Source of the DNA: Delphinapterus leucas
Taxonomy: Eukaryota > Chordata > Mammalia > Artiodactyla > Monodontidae
Length of the DNA: 64,000 nucleotides
Assembly (NCBI RefSeq): GCF_002288925.2
Contig: NW_022098063.1
Location: 4,110,380 to 4,174,379, forward strand
Reading direction: 5' to 3'
This document shows, in pieces, positions 22,481 through 33,178 of this stretch. Numbering within the stretch: the first letter of the stretch is position 1; each line of letters opens with the position of its first letter. Both the position numbers and the translations under genes were made by a program. The notes beneath the pieces are model-generated. The model saw only the letters and a list, made by a program, of their open reading frames with translations. It had not been told where the DNA came from and did not search any database.

Positions 22481-25400
22481 TGCTGTACCACACGCGCTTT
22501 GGTTGTTCGGCTGGTGAGAAAGTAGGGACTTAAAAGTGCTTGTGAAATTGTCAAAATTTTGTGTAAGGAGCTACCCAGTTCCCCTAATACACAGGACCAG
22601 CCACAAGTTCACCTCTCAAAAATGTTCTGGGGTGTTGGGTATCTAGTTTAGATAGAGTCAAATCTCCTAGCCTGTTCGGGCTTCCTGTTTGAAGTTAAAA
22701 TGCTAGAGACTCATTAAAACCTGTGTGATTAAGCTCTGCCCTTTGGTGAGGTCCTTTGTCTTTGCAGACTGCCATGCATGGCCTTTGCTCAGAGCAAACC
22801 CCCTGGTTTTTTATTGTTCTGCTGGAGTCAATCAATCAACAAATGGCGTTGAGTGCCTGCTAGAGCTGAGGGTCTCTGCCAGCTGCTTTGAGCAGGAAGA
22901 TGCAGGACATAGTTGCTATTTTCAGTCAACATATGATATGAATGAGGGATAAGGCATAATGGTGAACACCTTTTCTTGCTTACCCAGCGTCTCTTGCAGA
23001 ATCACCCCTTCTCATTTTCAGTTCATGTGTATGTGGGCAGCCCTACCTCCAGATTTATGGCTGGAAGTAACCCCAGCCTTGGCCAAAATAGCCTGAGACT
23101 AAGACTAGGGCAAGTGATGCACGCTGAGCCACACAGGGACAGCCCCAAATCTTACTGAAGTGATGAAGAAGAGGCTGCAGTCTGTGCAATGACCCCAGTG
23201 TTCCAGGCAACCAGAGCTGAGGGAAGAAAGGCAGGAGCGCTGCCCCAGTGGCACCGTTCGAGCCCCTGGATTCAGGCTTGCCCAAAGTCCCCTGACTTTG
23301 CTGAAGACCCAGGGGTCCCCATGTACATAAACCATAACCTCCCCTCCTCCTTTCTTTCCTTGTGCTAGTTGGAGTTGGGTTTTTCTCCCTGTCGACTAAA
23401 AGAGCCCTAAGACGTGGAGCTTTAACATCAGACCACTTGAATCATTTGCAGTCTGCTCCCATTCACCTCCCGGACGTCAAACCCCGCTGGGGTTTTTGGC
23501 CAGCATGAGTGCTGATACATTGGCTGTGCTGCCAGACCTGTCTAGTGGCTATTTTAAGGTTTAATTTGTTTTCAGTAGCTGGTGGAAAAACTTGGGGACA
23601 TTTGTTTGGTGATATGTAGATTAATTTGATTTTTACTGGTAATACCCTCCTTTGATGGGGCTGTGGCATCCCAATAACCACCCTTGGTAAGATTTGCCAC
23701 TTTTTTGTAAAATAAATTCACCATCTGTCTGAATACTAACCAGAGGGCCAAATTTGGAGCATCTTTGAATCCTTTGGCTATTATGTATATTGGGTATAGT
23801 TGAATATGTGACTTGGGACTTCAGCCAGCTTTTCAGTTCATAATTCTGTGCTGCAAAATGGTCTGTAATCTTGGGTGTGTCACTGATGGCGTTACTGAAT
23901 AGGCAAACTCAGCCGAGGGCTAGGATGCCAGAAAGTAAATATTTTTTGAAATATGTTTGATATTTCAAAAAAGTATGAAAATATGCACAATATGAAATAC
24001 TAGAACTTTGTTGTCATTCTACTAATTTTGTGATTTAGAATTGTGTTAGTTTTCAACTATGTATCAGTAGGGAATGGGAAATGAATCATAATTTAGCGTC
24101 TGGAGGTTTTAATCTGTCTCTAAGTGCTAAATAGCATAAAAACAAGAACTGGAGAAGAAAAAGGTTTACCAGCGTGGGAAATGAGTGTCCAAAGATGGGG
24201 GGAAAGGGATGGGCCATAGACTCTTTAATCATTGGGCTAAAAATACTTCTTAGTAAAGAATGTTCTAGAAATGTGCGAAAGGTTTGCATTATTTTATGTA
24301 GAAAGAGGAGTCTCAATTCTTTTGTAAACAGTTTGAGGTTTCGAAAACTCTTTGGCTTTCTAACTTATTTAAAACATTCATTGCTTCATGAATTGGCCTC
24401 AAGCACTCCTCCGTGAATTATTTATGTGATACTTGACTGCTGCTGCAGGTTTAGATCAAGCCACAGCTGTATAAACAAAGACTATGAACCTATGGGTTGG
24501 ATTTAGCAGGCACTTTGGTCTGTTTAAATGCACTGACATTTCAAATTGTGTGTCTACAGATTCTTTGCAGAACAACCACTGAAGGCGACAGGGCTGATTT
24601 CTAAATAGCCCTAGAGACAAACAATGTGTGTGTTCTAAAGAATGGCCACTGAAGAAATGGGGACTGGGGTTTTATTTACACTCAAAATCATGGAGAGAAA
24701 TTTCAAAGAGGGTGGAAGGGAGTTAAGATGGCTCAGAAAGGAAGGAGGTTTCAGTCTTATGTTAGTGATGCAAACTTTTGTATTTTCCACATGGAGTGAA
24801 TGATTAATAGCAGTAGTTTATCGGCCAATTGCAAAATATTGGGATTTCCTGCCTCTATATTCTTTTTCATATAAGATTTTAGATGACTGTTTTTGTTTGG
24901 TCTCCCCCCAACCAGACCTGGAGACACGGCTGAGGTTAGCCAGTTATTTGGGAGTAGATCCCAGAAAGCATCTCTGAAGGGCTGGGACTAGGAACATGGG
25001 ACGAAAGCCAGTAATAAGTGGATTACCACTGCAGGTAACTGCGGCCCAGTCCTACCAGGAACCTTCAAGTAAGTGAGTAGAATGAGCTTTACAACTTTCC
25101 CAGGGAGGGTCAAGGAAGTTGGGAGTACTTATCCATCAACTCTGCTCTGTTGGTTGAGAATTGCCCCTGTGGGCTTTGAATCCTGAAGAAAACTTCCAGG
25201 CAGAAAAGGAGAAAGCCTTAGTGCTTTAGATGAGAAGCTGTCACGGGGCAAGGAATGGGTCTAACATCTTGCAGGTGAATAGATCAAGAGAAATATGGGG
25301 GAAGGGACATCAATAGGGTCAGTCACACTGGCCATTTTTATATAGTTGGAAAACAGATTTGTCATGAGAAATTCTAGTTATTTTCTCCAACAGGAAGTGG

Positions 25401-25505
25401 GTCTATTTGTCTGTTTCCTAAAAAGGACTTAAGTGCAATGATTTGGGCAGGTTTCCCAGTCCCACCCTCTAGTAACATTAACATGACATGTGAACAAAAC
25501 AGTAA
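22481..25505. other. Repeat-poor unique DNA
   Basis: About 3 kb without any interspersed repeat that I can recognise. Open frames of 60-80 codons are scattered on both strands with no known domain. A perfect 13 bp hairpin lies at 23,942-23,972. Possibly regulatory or conserved DNA; not demonstrable here. Confidence 0.45.
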
Positions 25506-25509
25506 TAGA

Positions 25510-25800
25510 AGCCTGGCTAAATTGTCAGAGTACCTCTGTGATAGGAAATATTATGAAGCCATTAACATCATGCTTTTGGAATTTTTAATAACATGAAAAA
25601 TGCTAAGTGAAATGTTACTGCTAAGTGAATCAGGTTGCGAAACTACAATTTCAGTTACATGAGGAAAAAAAAGACTAGAAAGACATATACCAACATGTTA
25701 ATGGTATTTATTTCTGGGTGGTGAGATAATGGATAATTTTATAACTTTGTGCTCTTTTCTTCATTTCCCAAATGTTCTATGTTGAACTTTTTTGCCTGTT
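25510..25800 (+). repeat. Old LINE-1 3' fragment
   Basis: The blocks 'attatgaagccattaacatc', 'gggtggtgagataatggata' and 'ttcccaaatgttctatgt' follow the sense end of old (L1M) LINE-1 3' sequence. Confidence 0.5.
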
Positions 25801-26254
25801 TTTGTTTTTTGTCTTTTAAGTCAATGTGCTTTTGGTTTTCTCCAGGTGATCAGATTAAGTGGGGAGCTTGCTGGGTAGACAGGTGGATTTACTCTTAGGC
25901 TTGTTGGTTTGAACACAGGAGGCAGGCTGTTACTCAGCTCTGTCTTTGCTGCCAAGTTCCCCAGGGTATTCTGACAGTCTCATTTCAACGTTAGCTCCTG
26001 AGACTTTTCTGCATGAACTCGAGAGACGAAGAGGGCAGTTCACAGGTGGAATCTACCCAGCGAGATTCCTGCAAGGGCTGTAGGGAGCCAGTGGCTGTTA
26101 CCTGCTTGGCTCAGAGGAGACCGCTGGGCAGGCAGTACCTGGGAGGCGTTATCTATGTGCCCTTTTTGGGTCGAGCTGAGGAGCACATCCTGGTTCACTT
26201 TTATGTCAATTTATTGTCCTCAGTTAGCCATCCAGGCTAGTGGTGGTCACGGGC

Positions 26255-26550
26255 AGTGCATTCTCAGCCCCATCTTGGAATAAGCATGGTGCTAGGGGTG
26301 GTAGAGGAATACAAACAAGAGTATCCTTAAGGAGGTAATATTCCAGAGGGAAGGTTTTGTGAACCATTGAAAATGATTGATCATGTAAAGAGGATGTGTT
26401 TAAAGACCAACATAACATACAAATAAAATGTGTGTTAGGGTTTCAGGAGGTGGTTGGGGCGGGGTGCTCTAGGAAAGAGTCGCTGTGGACTGGAGTGGCT
26501 CAGAAAGGCTTTTTAGAGAAGGTGGTGCTTTGAATAATGGGTCACTCATA
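26255..26550 (-). repeat. Possible LINE-2 3' fragment
   Basis: The blocks 'gcatggtgctaggggtggta', 'tattccagagggaaggtttt' and 'ctcagaaaggctttttagag' follow the order of an L2 3' end on the complementary strand. Diverged. Confidence 0.4.
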
Positions 26551-28240
26551 AAATGATGAAAATCCACGTACTTTTGTCTCAGGTAACGTATAGCCCTGAA
26601 TATCTAGAAGTCCGATCATGGTTCTGCCTCAGATTCCCTTTGTGTCATCAGGAGTATGTTTCCTGGTCCGTAAAATGCCAGTGTTCACACGCCCCTGCCC
26701 TATAGGCCTATTAAGATGAGTAGCTAATGGTAAACATCCTGGTAAAATTTGGTGGTACTGTTGCTAAAGCCTTAAAAATGTCAGACAATTAAATACAGAG
26801 ACAGGCACCAGTGGGTCCTAGAGATACAATACAATGATAGCGATAGAAAGCTCAGGTATGCTTGAAGTGGCAAGAATCAGCAGGTTGATTCAGGAGTAAT
26901 TTCTCGTCTTGGGTATTCTAGTTACAAGCTGAATACAGAGAGGTGGAATCAACAGAGGCCTATTTATTCAATTCCTCATTTGTGCTTAGCACAAGTTGGG
27001 TAACATTAGGGGAATTTAAAACATCATTAGCAAGAGTGTTGTTTTGGCAACCTTAAGGCACACAGACCTGAACTGGAAGCTACAATCCTCAGGAGTGTAG
27101 ATGCTCAGGTAGATTTGTATCGCGGAGTTCACAAAGCCCTGGGGAAGAACCCTAAGAGAGGCTCGCTCTTTTCCAAAGATCTGATTCATCACATCTTTGA
27201 GCGTAAGAAACCTTTACGCACTTACTTGTTCCATTAATGTGAAATGGATTCAAGCGATCAGGAAGCCGTGCACCAAAACCAAACAAACAAACAAGCAAAA
27301 ATAATAGAGAACTGAGTCTAATTCACACAGAGAGTGTACATTTCTTTCTGTTGAAGTGTTTACCGTATGGCTGGACCTCCGTTGCCCACAAGCTGCGTAA
27401 ATACCCACAGCCAGTTCTCCTGCCCTTTGGGACTGGGGCAATCCTGCTGATTAAGGGACCAAGAAGAGGCCAGGGTTTACTTGGTCAGGTCTGGCTTTCA
27501 GGAGGGCCTGTGTGGCTTTTTGCTCAGCAGTGAACCATTCTACCCCAAGCTGCAAACCACCTGATAAGATTCCTTATAATGAACCTGGAGTAGAAAAACA
27601 ATAAGCAAACAATAAAAACGAGGCCACGGGAACACATTAATAACATTTCCTTGAAGTGATATTTGCGGTACTTTTGCAAATATTGACTCTTAAATATGAG
27701 GGGGAAAAACAAACCTGTTTTAGAGCTGGGCCAACCATGTAAAGCGCTGGGTACTCCCTTAGGCAGTTTTTCCCTGGCCCGGGGATCAAGCCTAGAAATG
27801 AGCACTCCTTTGTATGTAACCTGTAGTATCTTCTACACCCCATCTAAATTCAAAAAGGGCTTTCTCTTCTGGCTTATAACAGCCTTTTCTCCCAGCCATT
27901 AGGGACATGAGGAGGCAAGACCTGCGGCATGTGACCGACTTATAGAAACGATCATTCTATTTTAACATGGAAATGTACTGTTTTCTTTCCACTCTCCCTT
28001 TTTTGTCTACACTAAAGGGACCCAACATAAAGTCTCCTCTCTTCTTGGGAGTGTTTGCTGATCAGGGCCTTGTACCCATGCATTTGGTTTGTTCATCCTC
28101 AGACTCTGGGTAGAGTAGACCAAAACAATGATCTTAAAAGAACAGAAAAGAGAAGCAAGTGCCTTGAAGGAAGCTGCTTAGTGAAGAGGAGGTTCTCTTG
28201 TAGCAGAAGAGGAAGGAGGTCAGTGGGTTTCTGGAGGAGG
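26551..28240. other. Unique non-coding DNA
   Basis: A short (CAAA)n at 27,276-27,299. Open frames at 27,524-27,805 and 27,637-27,843 (minus) have no known domain. Confidence 0.4.
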
Positions 28241-28243
28241 AAG

Positions 28244-28760
28244 TGTGCCCGTCGTTTGGTTCGGGAGCGTTGTCGAGTCCAAGCTCGTACTGCTCACCAC
28301 ACAGCAGGACAAGGCGTTGGGACAAGGAATAGCAGCTTTTTTCAGAAAGCCAGCAGACCAAGAAGATGGTGGACTAGTGTCCCAGAGAGCCAGATTGCCT
28401 GGTTTTGGGTGCTACTTTCTTTTATAGAGCAAAGAGGGGGAGTTGAAGAGATAAGGTAAAAAAAGGTGATAAGTTGTTGCAAATATTTCCTGGTCCAGCC
28501 AGACTCCAGAGGGAATGTGTTAATTTCTTCTTTCCTGCAGCTCTTCACAGGTGAACTTGGTCAGGATGTTTCCTGTGAGCGAAACCAAAGTATTTTAGCT
28601 TGACACTCAGGCTTGGGAGGCAGGGTTCCGGGAGATGGGCCATTATGTATACTTTAAGCTATAGGCAACATCCCATTAGTGATTAACTTGTAGCAAAAGC
28701 AGCAGAATACAAAGATTAAAGTAAAAGAAGGAGATCCAGTATGGAGTCAGATTTGTTCTT
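28244..28760 (-). mobile_element. LTR-like sequence, antisense
   Basis: Read on the minus strand there is a TATAAAAG box (complement at 28,419-28,426). About 70-85 bp downstream is a decayed polyadenylation region (complement of about 28,336-28,350), then an R/U5-like stretch ending near 28,244 in ...GGGCA. This resembles a class I ERV solo LTR. It is not assigned to a family. The 134-codon open frame on the plus strand (28,055-28,459) crosses it and is not a gene. Confidence 0.45.
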
Positions 28761-28907
28761 CCCTGTCAATGGAGCCCAAGGAAGTGGCTAATCCTCAAGG
28801 AAGATGGTTGTATGATGTGCCTGAGGGCATGGGGACACAGGCTCTGAGGTTCTCGGTCTTGGCAGCAACTTCTGTGCCTCCAGTATGGACAGAGCAGCCA
28901 TCCTCAG

Positions 28908-28908
<1 letters not shown>

Positions 28909-28950
<42 letters not shown>

Positions 28951-28972
28951 CGCGCACGTGCGCGCGTGCACA
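28909..28972 (+). repeat. (TG)n plus CG-alternating tract
   Basis: About 17 TG units are followed by an alternating purine/pyrimidine block, GCGCGCACGCGCACGTGCGC, and more of the same. The whole ~60 bp keeps strict purine-pyrimidine alternation. Confidence 0.95.
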
Positions 28973-30410
28973 GCCACCCAGCAGGGTGGTGCTTCCAGGT
29001 GGCAATCAGGTTGATTCACAGAAAATAGAGAGATGTGGTCCTTCTTGCACATTGAAGTGGAAGAGGCAACTCTGAGCATTTCCATCCAGGACCCACATCA
29101 GCCTGGCCTACACATGTAACTCTGTTACAGAATCTCTACCTGGCACACTCAGGGGCTCACCCAGATTTTGTGGGGCTGAATATTTAATCAGGAGAAGGGG
29201 GCTTATTTAAGAAAAAAATAAATTTATAAACATAAATTAGCTAGAGAGCCTTAGAAGGAGCCTTTTGCAATTGAGGAAATCTGAGCTTATGCTTCATTGG
29301 TTTTATGACAAAAACTCCTCTCTGTTATTACATTTTGTCCTGGTTGAGCCCTCGAGGGCTTTTCTCCCACCATCCATGGACATCCTTCCTTCTCTTGAAG
29401 GTATTTCACACTCTCTGTTTTTGCCAGCTTTCCATACTGTCCAAACCAAGGGAAGATCTGAAAATCATGTACACAATTTGTTTATGTGAAGGCTTACTCG
29501 CTCCCTTAACTAGGTTACTCAACCTTTAATTAAAAGAAAAATCTTTTATTGCAGAATGAAAGGTTTCACTACTTTGATAATCTCTCTCCCTGCCAAGTCT
29601 CAGCCTTACCATTTTTAAAAGAAAATTTTGGTATCAGCAAGCAGTCCAGAAGATTGGGAGGGGGGAGGAAGGGGACTTTGTACCAAACCTCACTGGAACT
29701 ATTTATCTGGGTCTTGAAGGGAGACTGATTTGCTCTCTTGATCCTGAAAGCAAGTATAGCTGAGTCTCTCTCCTAAAGCACAACAGATTTTCTAAGACGG
29801 TTGGTTTTCTCAGAGCTGGAAGAATACTCAGGTTCACATAAATGGTCTACATTCTCTGAATCACCACAGTGGAGAGACAAAGGTGCACAATGGAGTCTTT
29901 TTTCGGTGGCCTTTGCTAGAGAAGGTGCTAAGAATCCAGTTTCACCAAGATGTAGGATCATTTCACTGAAGACATGCAAAGACTCTAAAGAAAATGCTAA
30001 AGAAATTCTGAAGAAAATTCCAAAGGAATTCCAAGACATTCTGAGCATGGTGTTTATGCCACTCATTCAGACACTTGGTCTCATTTGAACAAGGAAATCT
30101 CATTGTTTAGGAATTAGGCTTCACACATATTTAAAGAAAAATACCACAGAATGTTTAAAGGTATAGTGCTTTATGTATAAAACGTCATTTACTTTAGTTG
30201 ACATCTTCTAATCTTCCTTGCATTGGGCATGAGTAAAGAAACAGCAGGATCTTGCATTGGTAAAGGAAGCGGTTGTATCTGTTTTCCACATTTGGGTTTA
30301 CAACTTGCCTCCTTTGTTTTTTCAATGCCTTCCTAAAAAACAACGGAAAATCCCAAGTCTTCAGAAAAGGATTAGAAGGTCAAGAAACAGCCTTGGCCTA
30401 AGGTGAAAGA
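28973..30410. other. Unique non-coding DNA
   Basis: No repeat family recognised. The open frames on both strands at 29,773-30,088 are mirror images of each other and show no domain. Confidence 0.4.
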
Positions 30411-30580
30411 GCAGTATACAAGGAGTCAGGAGACCTAGGGCCTAGGCTCCCTTCGGCCACTGGCCAACTAGTCTGGGAATTTGGTCCACATCCCTCAAGC
30501 TGTCTGCCTTGATTTGCTCGTTAGTGCCATGAGAAGCTGGGCTAGGTCATCCCTCAAGTCCTTCCCAGCTCTAGTGTTTG
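30411..30580 (+). repeat. MIR-like SINE
   Basis: The order of 'caaggagtcaggagacctag', 'gccactggccaactagtctg', 'ctgccttgatttgctcgtta' and 'ccttcccagctctagtgttt' follows a MIRb-type element. Confidence 0.5.
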
Positions 30581-30889
30581 TTTAATGATTTTCCTTTGAG
30601 AATTCCAGAGCCTTTATATAACTCACAAGGCTAAGAGTTCATTTAGGGAAGTATAGGGGCCTCAGCTCTGCTCTCATCACATACAACTAGTCAAGCTCAG
30701 AAAGATACTTTGGCCAAAGGTAATATGGGAACAGATTGTTCAGACACAGACTAGGGAGAGGTAAGATAATTCATCATCCTAGGGATGCAGGTATTAGGAT
30801 GGGGCTGCTGTCCAGCTTGGGGCTTGATAAGGGAAAACTGGCTTTTGGTTAGAATCCTAGTGTAAAGAATAGGTATAGAGGGAGACCCG

Positions 30890-31010
30890 AAGCCAAGGGT
30901 GGACCAGCTCTGCCACGAACATTGTCCTACTTTTGGCCAAGTCACTCGCCTCTCTGGGACACTATTTCTTTATAGGTGTGAAGGGAGGGTAATAAGATCA
31001 GCCCTGTCTT
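30890..31010 (+). repeat. MIR fragment
   Basis: The blocks 'gaccagctctgccacgaaca', 'ggccaagtcactcgcctctc' and 'gaagggagggtaataagatc' follow the MIR core. Confidence 0.55.
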
Positions 31011-31620
31011 GCTCAGTAGCTTTTGATAAAGTCAAAATACATATGGGTGTAAAAGAGTTTGAAAACTGTACAGTGACACATAAATAGAAGGAATGTGATC
31101 AGCTTTGAAAGATGTTTCTGCCCCTGTGGCCGGCCTAGGGAGGAAGCAGGGCAGGGGAATTTCAGCACAGGGATGATGGGGGGAAGAGCCTGGGCTGAGG
31201 GTGGAGAGGCAGGATTAGGTAAAGAGCAGGCCTGGAAGACTGGTGAGTACAGGGAAAGCCTCCTACCCAGCAGCCAACTTCAGGCTGGGGTAGTTGGCAG
31301 CTCAGGCCTACTGTGTCCACTTCCAAAGGCCCTCTGTTTATTGACGGTGGCCTTCCTGCTGGAAATGTCTGTTGCACTCTTTCTTCTAAACAGAAAATGC
31401 CTGGCTATGGGACCCCAGGGGCTGATACCCTGTCGTCCCACCCTAGGGCCCTCTTGCCTTGTGAGACTCATGAGATTCCTGTTTGGTGGCTCCTGGCAGC
31501 TGCACAAGAAGCAGGTACCCTGATCACTTCTCAGGAGGGGGCTCCATAGACTAGCGAGGCAGTGACAGGGCTGAGGTAGACACCAGGTCAAGTAACAGCA
31601 ATAATGATAATCATAGTTAT
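31011..31620. other. Unique non-coding DNA
   Basis: GC-rich with open frames on both strands (31,095-31,523 plus; 31,280-31,690 minus). No domain, signal peptide pattern or splice support that I can trust. Not called as a gene. Confidence 0.4.
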
Positions 31621-31621
31621 T

Positions 31622-31765
31622 ATTTTTGGAGCACCATGTGCCCGATGCTGAGGTAAATGTTCTATATACATTTGCTTGCTTGACTTTCACAGCTTCCCAA
31701 TGAGCTTGTTATATATATATATTTTTCCAATTTAGAGAGGTTAGGAGAGTTCATGAGACCCTAAA
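31622..31765 (-). repeat. MIR fragment with (TA)n
   Basis: The blocks 'gcaccatgtgcccgatgctg' and 'gacttt...cagcttccca' and a 'gagaggttaggagagtt' tail read as a complementary MIR, with a TA run at 31,709-31,721. Confidence 0.5.
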
Positions 31766-32004
31766 TCTCCTAGTGTACCTTAAAATTTTTTTAATTAAAA
31801 AATATTATTTAAATATGGTTAATTTACAATGTTGTGTTAGTTTCAGATGTGCAACAAAGCAATTCAGTTATATATATATATTTTTTTCAGATTCTTTTCT
31901 ATTATTGGTTATTACAAGATATTGAATATAGTTCCCTGTGCTATACACTAGGTCCTTGTTGTTTATCTTTTTTATATATAGTAGTGTGTATATATATATA
32001 TATT

Positions 32005-32201
32005 TTTTTCGGTACACGGGCCTCTCACTGTTGTGGCCTCTCCCGTTGCGGAGCACAGGCTTTGGATGCGCAGGCTCAGTGGCCGTGGCTCACGGGCCTA
32101 GCCGCTCCGCGGCATGTGGGATCTTCCCGGACCGGGGCACGAACCCTTGTCCCCTGCATTGGCAGGCAGACTCTCAACCACTGCACCACCAGGGAAGCCC
32201 C
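32005..32201 (-). mobile_element. CHR-type SINE inside LINE-1
   Basis: The body starts 'cggtacacgggcctctcact' and ends 'ccaccagggaagcccc'. Target-site duplication 'tagtgtgtatat' at about 31,982-31,993 and 32,202-32,213. The tail is merged with the (TA)n of the host LINE-1. Confidence 0.9.
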
Positions 32202-32938
32202 TAGTGTGTATATTTTAATTCCAAACTCCTAGTTTATCCCTCCCCTGCCTTTTGTAACCATAAGTTTGTTTGCTAAGTCTGTGAGTCCATTTCTGTTTTG
32301 TAAATAAGTTCATTTGTATCATTTTTTTAGATTCCACATATAAGCGATATCATATGATATTTGTCTTTCTCTGTCTGACTTATTTCACTAAGTGTGATAA
32401 TCTCTAGGTCCATCCATGTTGCTGCAAATGGCATTATTTCATTCTTTTTTCTGGCTGAGTAATATTCCACTGGATGTATACACCACATCTTCTTTGTCCA
32501 TTCATCGGTCGATGGATACTTAGGTTGCTTCCATGTCTTGGCTCTTGTAAATAGTGCTGCTATGAACATTGGGGTGCACGTATCTTTTTGAATTACGTTT
32601 TTCTCCAGATATATGTCCAGGAGTGGGATCGCAGGATCATATGGTAGCTCTGTTTTTAATTTTTTAAGGAACCTCCATACTGTTCTCTATAGTGGTTGTA
32701 CTAATTTACATTCTCACCAACAGTGTAGGAGGGTTCTTTTTTCTTTGCACCCTCTCCAGCATTTTTTATTTGTAGACTTCTTGATGTTGGCCATTCTGAC
32801 CAGTGTGAGGCGATACCTCATTGTAGTTTTGATTTGCATTTCTTTAATAATTAGCGATGTTGAGCATCTTTTCAAGTGCCTCTTGTCCATCTGTATATCT
32901 TCTTTGGAGAAATGTCTTTTTAGATCTTCTGCCCATTT

Positions 32939-33148
32939 TTTTTTTTTTTTTTTTTTTGCGGTACGCGGGCCTCTCACCGTTGTGGCCTCTCCCGTTGCGG
33001 AGCACAGGCTCCAGACACGCAGGCTCAGCGGCTATGGCTCACAGGCCCAGCCGCTCTGCAGCATGTGGGATCTTCCCGGACCAGGGCACAAACCCGTGTC
33101 CCTTGCATCGGCAGGCAGACTCTCAACCACTGCACCACCAGGGAAGCC
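32939..33148 (-). mobile_element. CHR-type SINE inside LINE-1
   Basis: A T-run at 32,934-32,957 is followed by 'gcggtacgcgggcctctcac' and ends 'ccaccagggaagccc'. Duplicated target 'ttctgcccatttttt' lies at about 32,926-32,940 and 33,149-33,163. Confidence 0.92.
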
Positions 33149-33178
33149 CTTCTGCCCATTTTTTGATTGGGTTGTTCT

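Larger units (their letters stand above)
31785..33178 (-). mobile_element. 5'-truncated LINE-1 hosting two SINEs
   Basis: The complement of the LINE-1 3' UTR starts at about 31,790 ('aatttacaatgttgtgttag') and runs through the ORF2 C-terminus ('MFIAALFTRAKTWKQPKYPS' on the minus strand, 32,327-32,569) to 'ttttgattgggttgttct' at 33,178. SINEs interrupt it at 32.0 and 32.9 kb. ORF2 is broken. Confidence 0.9.

Noticed and set aside
28055..28459. 134-codon Arg-rich plus-strand frame
   Set aside because: It crosses an LTR-like element in antisense. Arg richness comes from GAGGAGG-type purine tracts.
31095..31690. Opposed open frames of 142 and 136 codons as a gene pair
   Set aside because: Each is the shadow of the other, with no known motif, and the right end runs into a MIR.
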